From Hymenobacter cheonanensis (GTDB lineage Bacteria > Bacteroidota > Bacteroidia > Cytophagales > Hymenobacteraceae): a DNA stretch of 64,000 nt. This document shows, piece after piece, positions 51,391 through 59,656 of this stretch; position 1 is the first letter of the stretch; each line of letters opens with the position of its first letter. Where the stretch lies: assembly GCF_030581075.1 (NCBI RefSeq), contig NZ_JAUQSW010000006.1, positions 124,001 to 188,000 on the forward strand, read 5' to 3'. The translations under genes were made by a program, and so were the position numbers. The notes under the pieces were generated by a model. It was given only the letters and a program-made list of their open reading frames with translations, was not told where the DNA came from and made no database searches.

Positions 51391-52740
51391 ATGGCCCTTT
51401 CTACTACTGCGGTGCGCACCGCTGCGCCGCCGCCTTTCACCGAGCGGCGCTACATTCTCACGCTCATTTTTGTGGTGTCGTTGTTCATGCTCTGGGGCGT
51501 GGGCGTCACGATGGGCGACATTCTCAACAAGCACTTTCAGGAGGTGCTGCACGTGAGCAAGGCCGACTCGGCGCTGGTGCAGCTCTCCATTTTTGGAGCG
51601 TATTTCATTATGGGCCTGCCCGCGGGCTGGTTTATGAAGCGCTTTGGCTACCAGAAGGGCGTGCTGCTGGGCCTGGGCCTCTACGCGGCCGGCGCCTTCC
51701 TGATGGTGCCGGCTGCCAATGCCCTCTCGTTTGGCTACCTGCGCCTGGCCCTCTTCGTGCTGGCCTGCGGGCTGGCCACCCTGGAGGCGGTGGCGCACCC
51801 CTTCCTCGACGGCCTCGGCGACTTGAAAAGCTCCGACCGGCGCATCAACTTCGCCCACGCCATCAACGGTATCGGGGCGGTGTCGGGGCCGCTCATTGGG
51901 GGCTATTTTGTGCTGCGCGGCGCCCACGCCAGCGGCGACCTCACCTCGGTAAAGGTGCTCTACTCGGCCATCGGGGCGGTGGTGGGCAGCATCGGGCTGG
52001 CGTTTTTCTTCGTGAAGGTGCCCCCGCTCATCGACGAGCCCGCCGACGAGCCGGTGGCCGCCCCCGCCGAGGCCCCCACCGACCTGGCGGCCGACAAAAA
52101 GCTGTTTCAGCACAAGCACTTTGTGTGGGCCTGCGTGGCCCAGCTCTTCAACACGGCCGCGCAGGGCGGCACCTGGGCGTATTTTATCAACTACGGCACC
52201 GACTACATGGGCCTCAAGCCCGGGCCGGCCGTGCAGGGCTTCTGGCAGGTGGGCGCCCTTTTTTCGCGCACCGTGGGGCTAGCCCCCGGCCTGCCGCACC
52301 TGGCCAACGACGTGGCGGCTTACTTCTTCTCCCTGAGCCTGGTGGGTATGATGCTGGGGCGCTTTCTGGGCACTTACCTCATGCAGTTTATCGCCCCCAA
52401 CCGCCTGCTGGCCGCCGTGGCCGTGGCCAATATCGTGATGTGCCTCATCGTGGCCCAGCACTGGGGCTGGGTGTCGTTTGGGGCGCTCATTGCGCTCAAT
52501 TTCTTCTTCAGCATCATGTTTCCCACCATCTACAGCCTGGGGCTGAAGGACCTGGGGCGGCACAAGCAGCTCGCCTCGTCGTTTATCGTGATGGGCGTGG
52601 TGGGGGCGGCGCTTTTTCCGCGCTTTGTGATGGGCCCGGTGGCCGATGTAAGCGTGGCCCACGCCTATTACCTACCCATTATCTGCTACGCGGTAGTGTT
52701 TCTTTACGGGGCCAAGCTCTACAAGGTGGCGCGCGATTAG
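51391..52740 (+). CDS. FucP-like sugar:H+ symporter (MFS)
   Basis: A 449-residue transporter with about 12 membrane segments. The FucP/GluP-type start YILTLIFVVSLFMLWGVGVT is followed by MGDILNKHFQEVLHVSKADS, FGAYFIMGLPAGWFMKRFGY and FAHAINGIGAVSGPLIGG. A charged central loop (VPPLIDEPADEPVAAPAEA) separates the two halves. The sugar is unknown. The ATG at 51391 was preferred to the in-frame TTG at 51385. The gene stands alone on the plus strand. Confidence 0.92.
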   Translation: MALSTTAVRTAAPPPFTERRYILTLIFVVSLFMLWGVGVTMGDILNKHFQEVLHVSKADSALVQLSIFGAYFIMGLPAGWFMKRFGYQKGVLLGLGLYAAGAFLMVPAANALSFGYLRLALFVLACGLATLEAVAHPFLDGLGDLKSSDRRINFAHAINGIGAVSGPLIGGYFVLRGAHASGDLTSVKVLYSAIGAVVGSIGLAFFFVKVPPLIDEPADEPVAAPAEAPTDLAADKKLFQHKHFVWACVAQLFNTAAQGGTWAYFINYGTDYMGLKPGPAVQGFWQVGALFSRTVGLAPGLPHLANDVAAYFFSLSLVGMMLGRFLGTYLMQFIAPNRLLAAVAVANIVMCLIVAQHWGWVSFGALIALNFFFSIMFPTIYSLGLKDLGRHKQLASSFIVMGVVGAALFPRFVMGPVADVSVAHAYYLPIICYAVVFLYGAKLYKVARD

Positions 52741-52907
52741 CCAAGAAAGCCAGCGTGCTGCGGCCGGTAGCCGCGGCCCGCTGGCAACCGTCTTTTTAGT
52801 CGGCGATGGGCCCCTAGTGGCGGCCGGGCCTTATTTTAGCCGCGTGGCCAGCCTACGCCCCTGGCCAGCGGCCTTTATTTCTTCGTTCCTGGCGCCTTTT
52901 GTTGTTC

Positions 52908-53723
52908 ATGACCGTCAGTGCATTTTTTGACTTGTTTCTCGACGAGTTACGTGGCAACCCCCAGCTCACCAGCTACTACAAGATGCTGGCCAACCCGGCC
53001 AGCTTCGAGTTTCGCAAGGCCTACGTAGTGCAGCGGCTGCAGTATATTCTGGACCATTTGCCCAGTAGGGAGGCCGCCATCTGGGACTGCGGCTGCGGCT
53101 ACGGCACCACGGCCATCTTCTTGGCCCTCAATGGGTATAAGGTACACGGCACCACCCTCGAGTTTTACTTTGCCCACCTGCCCGAGCGCCTGCGCTACTG
53201 GGCGCAGTTCGGCGACGTATCGGGCTTCACCTACAGCTACGAGAACCTGTTCGACTCGCCCCCCGCGCCGGCCTCCTACGACCGCATCATCATCCAGGAC
53301 ACGCTGCACCACCTCGAGCCGCTGCAAGATGCACTGGCTATTTTCCAGCGCACACTGCGGCCCGGCGGCCAGCTTGTGGTAGTGGAGGAAAATGGCGGCA
53401 ACGTGGTGCAGTGCCTCAAGCTGTACCTGCGCCGGGGCAATAAGCGCATCATTGAAATCTACGACGAGACGCTAAAAAAGCACATTACCATCGGCAACGA
53501 GAACATTCGCAACCTGGCCACCTGGCAGCGCGAGCTGGCTCAAAAAGGCCTGTGTATTGCCGAAGCCGATGTGCAGTACATCCGGCTGTTTCCACCGTTC
53601 ATGTTCAAAAATGGCAACGCCCCTGCCCTGCTGGCCCGCGAAGATGCCATCTGGCGGCGCAACCCGCTCTTGAAGGAAAATCTGTACTTCGGCCTCAATT
53701 TCACGGCCGCCGGGCAGGGCTAG
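52908..53723 (+). CDS. class I SAM-dependent methyltransferase
   Basis: A 271-residue methyltransferase. SAM loop IWDCGCGYGTTAIFLALNG, acidic contact HGTTLEFYF, then YDRIIIQDTLHHLEPLQDAL and RTLRPGGQLVVVEENGGNV. The substrate is not evident. The ATG at 52908-52910 (MTVSAFFDLFLDELRG) was preferred to TTG at 52899. It directly precedes the GH92 gene with a 70-base gap. Confidence 0.9.
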   Translation: MTVSAFFDLFLDELRGNPQLTSYYKMLANPASFEFRKAYVVQRLQYILDHLPSREAAIWDCGCGYGTTAIFLALNGYKVHGTTLEFYFAHLPERLRYWAQFGDVSGFTYSYENLFDSPPAPASYDRIIIQDTLHHLEPLQDALAIFQRTLRPGGQLVVVEENGGNVVQCLKLYLRRGNKRIIEIYDETLKKHITIGNENIRNLATWQRELAQKGLCIAEADVQYIRLFPPFMFKNGNAPALLAREDAIWRRNPLLKENLYFGLNFTAAGQG

Positions 53724-53793
53724 CCCACCGGGCTTCTGTGCAAGCGGCAAGCCCGGGCGCCGGCAACGGCGGGCAGGCCCGTATTTTGGGCCC

Positions 53794-56106
53794 ATGAAGC
53801 ATTTTTTGCTGGCCGCCCTGCTCGTGCCCGGCGCGGCCCTGGCCCAACGCCCCGCCCCCGCTAGCCTCCCCGAAAACCTGGTGCAGTACGCCCACCCGCT
53901 GGTGGGCACGGCCAAAATGGGCCACACCTACCCCGGCGCCACGGTGCCCTTCGGGGCGGTGCAGCTCTCGCCCGATACCGATACGCTCAGCTACGAGCAA
54001 AACGGCAAGTACAACCCGGAGATTTATAGCTACTGCGCAGGTTATCAGTACAAAGACCCCACCATCGTGGGCTTCAGCCACACGCACTTCAGCGGCACGG
54101 GGCATTCCGATTTGGGCGATTTCTTGGTAATGCCCACCACCGGGCCTTTGCAATTGAACCCCGGCACTGCCGATAAGCCGCTGGGCGGCTACCGTTCGGC
54201 CTACTCGCACGCCACCGAAGTGGCCGAGCCGGCCTACTACAAGGTGCGACTGGCCGACCACGATATTCTGGCCGAATTGACGGCCACTACGCGGGTCGGT
54301 ATCCACCAGTATACCTTCCCCAAGGCCGACCAGAGCCACATTATTCTGGATTTGATGGCCGGGATTTACAATTACCCCGGCAAGAATACCTGGACCTTCG
54401 TGCGGGTCGAAAACGACTCGCTCGTGACCGGCTACCGCCAAACCAACGGCTGGGGCCGCACCCGCACGGTGTACTTCGCCCTCAGCTTTTCGCGGCCCTT
54501 TCAAACCTACGGCAGCAAGAATTACGACCCCAAGCAGGCCTACCGTGGCTTTTGGGGGCGCTTCGACCAGGCGCACAACTGGCCCGATTTGGCCGGGCAC
54601 CAGCTGCGCCTGCACTTCGACTTCGGCCCGACCCTGGCGGGCCAGCAAATCAAGCTTAAGCTGGCGCTCTCGCCCGTGAGCACGGCCGGCGCGCTGGGCA
54701 ACCTGCGCGCCGAGGCGCCGGGCTGGAGTTTTGAGCAATACAAGCGCCAAGGCCAGGCCCAGTGGCAGCAGGAGCTGAGCAAAATCACCATCAGCGCCCC
54801 GCGCCGGGTCGATAAGGAGAATTTCTACACGGCCATGTACCACGCCTTCACCGGCACCACCATTTACCAGGATGTGGACGGCCAGTACCGCGGCCTCGAC
54901 CAGAACAACCACTTGGCCAAGGACTTTACTAATTATACCACCTTCTCGCTCTGGGATACCTACCGGGCGCTGCACCCGCTCTACAACCTCGTGCAGCCGC
55001 GCCGCAATGCTGACATGGCGCAATCCATGCTCGCTCATTTCGACCAGAGCGCCGAGCACATGCTGCCCGTGTGGAGCCACTACGCCAACGAAAACTGGTG
55101 CATGATAGGCTACCACGCGGTGCCGGTGCTCTGCGACGCCATCGTGCTCGGCAACGCGCCCTTCGACCAAAATCACGCCCTCGACGCCTGCGTCATCACC
55201 GCCCGCCAGCGCTGGTACGACGGCCTGGGCGAGTACATGGCCCGCGGCTACGTACCCGAGGATAAGAGCGGCGCCTCGGTGTCGAAAACGCTGGAATACG
55301 CCTTCGACGACTACTGCATTGCGCAGGCCGCCCAGAAGCTGGGCCGGGCCGATATTGAAAAGGAGTTTCGCCAGCGCGCCACCAACTGGCAGAACGTGTA
55401 CGACGCCCGCATCGGCTTTATGCGCCCGCGCCTGGCCGACGGCTCGTTCCGGGCCAAGTTTGACGTGCTGACCACCAGCGACCCGGCCTACATCGAGGGC
55501 AACGCCTGGAACTACAGCCTCTACGTGCCCCACGACCCTAGCGGGCTCATCGCCAAAATGGGCGGCAACGCCCGCTTCGTGCCCCACCTCGACTCGCTCT
55601 TCACGATGAACCTGCCCGACAAGTTCTTCGCCGAAACCGAGGACATCACCCGCGACGGCATCATCGGCAACTACGTGCACGGCAACGAGCCCGCCCACCA
55701 CGCCGCCTACCTCTACAACTGGACCAACCAGCCCTGGAAAACCCAGCCCCGCATCCGCATGATACTGAACAAGATGTACCACCAGGGTCCCGACGGCCTC
55801 GGCGGCAACGACGACTGCGGCCAGATGAGCGCGTGGTACATCTTCTCGGCCCTGGGCTTCTACCCCGTCGCCCCCGCCTCGGGCGAGTACGCGCTGGGCA
55901 GCCCCGCCGTGCACGGCGCCGTGCTGCAAGTCAGCGAGGGCAAAACCTTCACCGTGACGGTTAAGAACCAGAGCGATAAGAATGTCTACGTGCAGTCGGC
56001 CAGGCTCAATGGCAAGCTGCTGGCCAGGCCCTTTCTGCCCGTGAGTGAGGTGCGCCAGGGCGGCACGCTGGAGTTTGTGATGGGAGCGCGGCCGGCGCGG
56101 AAGTAA
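53794..56106 (+). CDS. GH92-family alpha-mannosidase, secreted
   Basis: A 770-residue calcium-dependent exo-alpha-mannosidase family member. Signal peptide HFLLAALLVPGAALAQ, then the beta-sandwich domain (VQYAHPLVGTAKMGHTYPGA, GFSHTHFSGTGHSDLGDF) and the (alpha/alpha)6 domain (TFSLWDTYRALHPLYNL, MLPVWSHYANENWCMIGYHA, EGNAWNYSLYVPHD). The C-terminal DDCGQMSAWYIFSALGFYPV and YALGSPAVHGAV are diagnostic. It probably trims mannose from glycans in the periplasm. Linkage specificity is not assigned. A TATTTTGG box lies just before the ATG. Confidence 0.95.
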   Translation: MKHFLLAALLVPGAALAQRPAPASLPENLVQYAHPLVGTAKMGHTYPGATVPFGAVQLSPDTDTLSYEQNGKYNPEIYSYCAGYQYKDPTIVGFSHTHFSGTGHSDLGDFLVMPTTGPLQLNPGTADKPLGGYRSAYSHATEVAEPAYYKVRLADHDILAELTATTRVGIHQYTFPKADQSHIILDLMAGIYNYPGKNTWTFVRVENDSLVTGYRQTNGWGRTRTVYFALSFSRPFQTYGSKNYDPKQAYRGFWGRFDQAHNWPDLAGHQLRLHFDFGPTLAGQQIKLKLALSPVSTAGALGNLRAEAPGWSFEQYKRQGQAQWQQELSKITISAPRRVDKENFYTAMYHAFTGTTIYQDVDGQYRGLDQNNHLAKDFTNYTTFSLWDTYRALHPLYNLVQPRRNADMAQSMLAHFDQSAEHMLPVWSHYANENWCMIGYHAVPVLCDAIVLGNAPFDQNHALDACVITARQRWYDGLGEYMARGYVPEDKSGASVSKTLEYAFDDYCIAQAAQKLGRADIEKEFRQRATNWQNVYDARIGFMRPRLADGSFRAKFDVLTTSDPAYIEGNAWNYSLYVPHDPSGLIAKMGGNARFVPHLDSLFTMNLPDKFFAETEDITRDGIIGNYVHGNEPAHHAAYLYNWTNQPWKTQPRIRMILNKMYHQGPDGLGGNDDCGQMSAWYIFSALGFYPVAPASGEYALGSPAVHGAVLQVSEGKTFTVTVKNQSDKNVYVQSARLNGKLLARPFLPVSEVRQGGTLEFVMGARPARK

Positions 56107-56149
56107 ACACTATGCGGTACTGTAGCTACTGCTCTTTGAAATTGGCCTT

Positions 56150-56584
56150 ATGAAAAAGCTCGCTATTGTGCTTGCGGGGTCTACGATGCTAGCCTTATTG
56201 GCTGGCCTCACCACATACTTAAAACCTAGTAGCATTGACGCCGCGCTCGCGACTGGCCGTGTTTGGCCCCGCTGCCGGCTAGGGCACTTGCGGTGCAGGC
56301 TGATACAAAAGGCAACTTATTTTCGCGAACCTTCTGGGTTTGCTTTAAAGCCCCGGCTCATGATATTGAACAGTGGGTCAGACAATCGCCTGCTTTGGCT
56401 AAGATTCAGCCTTAGCGCCTGCCAGCAGCCAGTACTTGTTGGGAAGCAGCCGCTCTGGTTTCGGGCCACAAGCATTCGGCAAGGTCTACTTTACCAGATT
56501 CCGGCCGACAATAATGCAAATTACGGCAGCGTGTGGATTGACCAAGAAACAAAAACAGTGTATATCAAGACTTCACATAGCTAA
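56150..56584 (+). pseudogene. frameshifted small secreted protein gene
   Basis: The open frame gives 144 residues starting with a signal-like MKKLAIVLAGSTMLALLAGL, then turns into an odd Arg/Cys-rich middle (RVWPRCRLGHLRCRL). In the -1 frame over 56266-56412 the sequence reads naturally: TFWVCFKAPAHDIEQWVRQS, ending PALAKIQP and TAG. From about 56430 the first frame again reads naturally (WFRATSIRQGLLYQIPADNN, then SVWIDQETKTVYIKTSHS). So one coding sequence is split by two compensating frameshifts, in the region 56220-56270 and near 56400-56440. It is either a decayed gene or sequencing error. The function is unknown. Confidence 0.6.
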
Positions 56585-56638
56585 ATAGAAATGCCACAAC
56601 GCAAGCCGTGGTATTTCTATTTAGCTATGTGAAGTCTT
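56567..56638. terminator. 26-bp perfect hairpin between convergent genes
   Basis: AAGACTTCACATAGCTAAAT plus six bases (56567-56592) is matched exactly in reverse complement at 56613-56638 around a 20-base loop. The left arm includes the stop codon of the 56150 gene and the right arm ends 17 bases from the YiaA-like stop. It probably works as a shared terminator. Confidence 0.7.
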
Positions 56639-56655
56639 AAGAGCAAGAGACGGAA

Positions 56656-57093
56656 TTACTCCGCATCAACAGCCACCGCCGAGCCTTTGGGCGCGGCACC
56701 CATGTCCCGCGTATTCTTCTGCACGGCGATGGCGCCGAACAGGCTCAGCAGAAAGGCCATGCCGTAGAAGCCTTTCTCGCTGAGCGTGAGGGTGGCGTGC
56801 CAGAGGCCGATAACCAGCAGGGCGATGGGCAGCAGCGTGGCAAACCACGCCAGGCCGTAGTAGAGGCCCGTAACGGGGATTTTCTCCAGCTGGTCGCGCA
56901 CCGTTTTTTGGAGCGAGATAACGGCGAACAGACCGAACATGAGCACGGTGAAGTAGTAGCCCTTTTCGTTGAGCGCCATCGTGGCGTTGAACAGACCAAC
57001 CAGGAAGCCGCCCATGCCCGCGAGCAGGGCAAACCAGGAGGCGGCAACGAAGGCGGCAGACGGACGGGCGGGGGTGGCGGCAGTGGGGCTCAT
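56656..57093 (-). CDS. YiaA-like small inner membrane protein
   Basis: A 145-residue protein with two similar halves, each of two helices (FVAASWFALLAGMGGFLVGL with GYYFTVLMFGLFAVISLQKT; LAWFATLLPIALLVIGLWHA with GFYGMAFLLSLFGAIAVQKN). This fits YiaA/YiaB two-helix proteins. The repeated pattern LNEKGYYF / LSEKGFYG marks the duplication. The function is unknown. The ATG at 57091-57093 (MSPTAAT) was chosen; the extension to 57231 has a non-membrane, Cys-rich reading. Confidence 0.88.
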   Translation of the reverse strand: MSPTAATPARPSAAFVAASWFALLAGMGGFLVGLFNATMALNEKGYYFTVLMFGLFAVISLQKTVRDQLEKIPVTGLYYGLAWFATLLPIALLVIGLWHATLTLSEKGFYGMAFLLSLFGAIAVQKNTRDMGAAPKGSAVAVDAE

Positions 57094-57317
57094 GGCTAGA
57101 GGTTGGCTGATAAGGAATGCGTCAAAGGTCAGGCGGCACGCTGGGCCAGGGAAAGCTGACTTTCTTTTCGGCCAGACTTTATTCCGGGCGAATGCGCTCG
57201 CCTTACAGCACGTTATGCCATTATTTATCAACTCATTATAAACTCGCTTTGTCTGACTTTAGCCACCCCGTCGCCAAGGGCCTGCCAACCATTCGCCGCG
57301 CCAGGGGTTAGCACCCG

Positions 57318-58397
57318 ATGGAAACTACCATAGAAAAAATCGCGCTCATCGTCGGGGCCAGCGGCATTATCGGCAGCAACCTGGCCCGCGAGCTCGTGGC
57401 CACGGGCTGGACAACCTACGGCCTGGCCCGCCGCCCCCAAACCGACATTGCCGGCCTGCACCCGGTGGCCGCCGACCTCCAAGACCCCGCCAGCCTGGCC
57501 ACGGCCCTGGCCGAGGTGGCGCCTACCCACGTGTTTCTCACCAGCTGGCTGCGCCACGATACCGAGGCCGAGAACATCCGCGTGAATGGCGGCATGGTGC
57601 GCAACGTGCTGGCCGCGCTAGCCCCCAAAAAATCGGTGCAGCACGTGGCGCTCGTCACCGGCCTCAAGCACTACCTGGGGCCGTTCGATTCCTACGCCCA
57701 GGGCAATGCGCTGCCGCCCACGCCGGTGCGCGAGGAACTGCCCCGCCTCGACCTGCCCAATTTTTACTACGCTCAGGAAGACGAGGTGTACGCCGCCGCC
57801 ACGCGCGACGGCTTTAGCTGGAGCATTCACCGCCCGCATACCATCATTGGCAAGGCGGTGGGCAACCTCATGAACATGGGCAGCACGCTGGCCGTGTACG
57901 CCAGCCTGTGTAAGGAAACCGGCCGGCCCTTCCAGTGGCCCGGCTCGCAGGCGCAGTGGGAAGGCCTCTCCGACGTGACCGATGCCCGCGTGATTGCCAA
58001 GCAGCTGGCCTGGGCCGCCACTGCCGAAGCGGCCCGCAACGAGGCCTTTAACATCACCAACGGTGACTATTTCCGCTGGCGCTGGCTGTGGCCGCGGCTG
58101 GCCGCCTGGTTTGGCGTGGAGGCCGCCGGCTTCGATGGCACGGTGCACCCGCTGGAAGAAGCGATGGCCGGCGATGCGCCCGTGTGGCGCGATATGGCCA
58201 CCCGCTATAATCTGGCCGAGGCCGACCTGGGCCGGCTAGCCTCGCCCTGGCACACTGACCTCGATTTGGGCCGTCCGATTGAGGTGATGACCGACATGAC
58301 CAAGAGCCGCCAAGCTGGCTTCCACGTGTACCAGCCCAGCGACGAGTCCTTTTTTGACCTCTTTGCCCAGCTGCGCGCCGACCGGCTGATTCCGTAG
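57318..58397 (+). CDS. PRISE/VEP1-like SDR oxidoreductase
   Basis: A 359-residue atypical short-chain reductase. The NAD(P) loop is IALIVGASGIIGSNLARELV. LTSWLRHDTEAENIRVNGGM and VALVTGLKHYLGPFDSY carry the VTG.KHY/LGPF pattern of progesterone 5-beta-reductase/iridoid synthase-like enzymes. FYYAQEDEVYAAATRDGFSW and SIHRPHTIIGKAVGNLMNM follow. Bacterial members probably reduce enones; the substrate here is unknown. The gene is single. Confidence 0.9.
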   Translation: METTIEKIALIVGASGIIGSNLARELVATGWTTYGLARRPQTDIAGLHPVAADLQDPASLATALAEVAPTHVFLTSWLRHDTEAENIRVNGGMVRNVLAALAPKKSVQHVALVTGLKHYLGPFDSYAQGNALPPTPVREELPRLDLPNFYYAQEDEVYAAATRDGFSWSIHRPHTIIGKAVGNLMNMGSTLAVYASLCKETGRPFQWPGSQAQWEGLSDVTDARVIAKQLAWAATAEAARNEAFNITNGDYFRWRWLWPRLAAWFGVEAAGFDGTVHPLEEAMAGDAPVWRDMATRYNLAEADLGRLASPWHTDLDLGRPIEVMTDMTKSRQAGFHVYQPSDESFFDLFAQLRADRLIP

Positions 58398-58408
58398 CCT
58401 ACGGGTTA

Positions 58409-58471
58409 GCGTTGCCGATGGCCCCGATGGCGCGGGGCAGAGCCCCGCGCCATCGGGGCCATCGGCAACGC
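58409..58471. repeat. 30-bp perfect inverted repeat with a 3-base loop
   Basis: GCGTTGCCGATGGCCCCGAT plus ten bases (58409-58438) is followed after AGA by its exact reverse complement (58442-58471). It is GC-rich with no T-run, so a simple intrinsic terminator is unlikely. It lies 11 bases after the PRISE gene stop and 34 bases before the next gene. Confidence 0.9.
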
Positions 58472-58505
58472 CTTATCTAAAATCCTCCTTTTCCGCTTTC
58501 CCATT

Positions 58506-59540
58506 ATGCCTACCCTAGACCCTGGCGCGGCCGACGACCGCGCTGATAACGGCCACCGGCCGCCTGCGCTCAGCAGCTACCACACCACCACGGCGCCGCT
58601 CATCGTGACGCCCACCTTCCTGACGCGGGCCGATGCCACGCCCCGCACTGAGCGGCTCCAGGACGAGGGCTCGACCCGCGACCGCCGTGGCAAGGGCATC
58701 GAAAACCCCGACGCCGAGCCCGCCGAAATTGCGCTGGAAACCAACCCCAACCTCGATTTTGAGCACTGGGACGAGTATTGGCGCAAGGTGCACGGCCCCA
58801 AATTCGCCTACGAAGAGCCGGGCACCGACAATGAGCTGGTGCTGCGCTACGACCAGGTGCACCGCGTGGCGGCCGGGCCGTCGTCCAATTTTCACCCACC
58901 CTACCGGGCCATGACCCAGGACAACGGCCAGCTCGTGGCCGACCCCTACGCCCGGGTGCCCGCCTACGTGCGCCCGCGCTTCGATGGCTTTGCCTACATC
59001 GCCTACGCGGCGGAGGCCGACATCAACCGCGTGCTGAAGCAGGAGCAGTACGCCCAGCGCATTATTGCCGACGAGCAGACGGTCTTTCGCCTGGTGACGC
59101 GCGAAATTGCCCGCGAGTACATTCTGCTGCCCAGCGCGCAGCACCGCGACCCCATCAGCCTGGTCAAAATCCATTACCGCCGGCCCGGGCTGAGCCGCGA
59201 GGAGTTTCAGGCGCGCCTGCTGCGGCAGCACGCGCCGCTGGTGCTGGCCCAGCCCGCCACCCACACTTATGTGCGCCGCTACGCCCAGCTGCACAACATC
59301 GGCTCGACCCAGCAGCCCGACCCCGAGGGCGAATTGATTGATGCCATCTCGGTGCTCGCCTTTGCCAGCATGAACGATGTGGAGGATTACCTGGTGAGCG
59401 CCGACTACCGCGCCATCGCGGCCGACGAGGCCACGTTCGTGGACGTAGCGCGCTCGGAGTACTGGACCGGCCTCAACTACAGCGTCATCAACCGCCTGCT
59501 ACCCGAGCTGGCTACCAAGTATGAAGAAGCAAGAGGCTGA
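58506..59540 (+). CDS. tandem EthD-domain protein
   Basis: A 344-residue protein with two ferredoxin-like EthD domains. The first (about 75-190) contains DEYWRKVHGPKFAYEEP and VHRVAAGPSSNFHP. The second (about 220-330) contains SLVKIHYRRPGLSREEFQAR, LRQHAPLVLAQPAT and DYLVSADYRAIAADEATFVD. The first 70 residues are polar and disordered-looking. EthD proteins are often accessory factors of oxygenases and degradation pathways; no such enzyme is adjacent except the PRISE reductase. The function is unknown. Confidence 0.82.
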   Translation: MPTLDPGAADDRADNGHRPPALSSYHTTTAPLIVTPTFLTRADATPRTERLQDEGSTRDRRGKGIENPDAEPAEIALETNPNLDFEHWDEYWRKVHGPKFAYEEPGTDNELVLRYDQVHRVAAGPSSNFHPPYRAMTQDNGQLVADPYARVPAYVRPRFDGFAYIAYAAEADINRVLKQEQYAQRIIADEQTVFRLVTREIAREYILLPSAQHRDPISLVKIHYRRPGLSREEFQARLLRQHAPLVLAQPATHTYVRRYAQLHNIGSTQQPDPEGELIDAISVLAFASMNDVEDYLVSADYRAIAADEATFVDVARSEYWTGLNYSVINRLLPELATKYEEARG

Positions 59541-59656
59541 AGGCTGCTACTGGCAGCCGTTCGCCGGTTTATTCCCCTACATTCGCGCCTGCTAGCCGCC
59601 AGCACTGCTGGCTGGGTAGCGGGCGCTTTGCTTCTTCACTTATTGTTCATTATTTC

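Noticed and set aside
53701..55929. 742-codon minus-strand frame opposite GH92
   Set aside because: A shadow of the mannosidase gene; composition Val/Gly/His-rich with no domain pattern.
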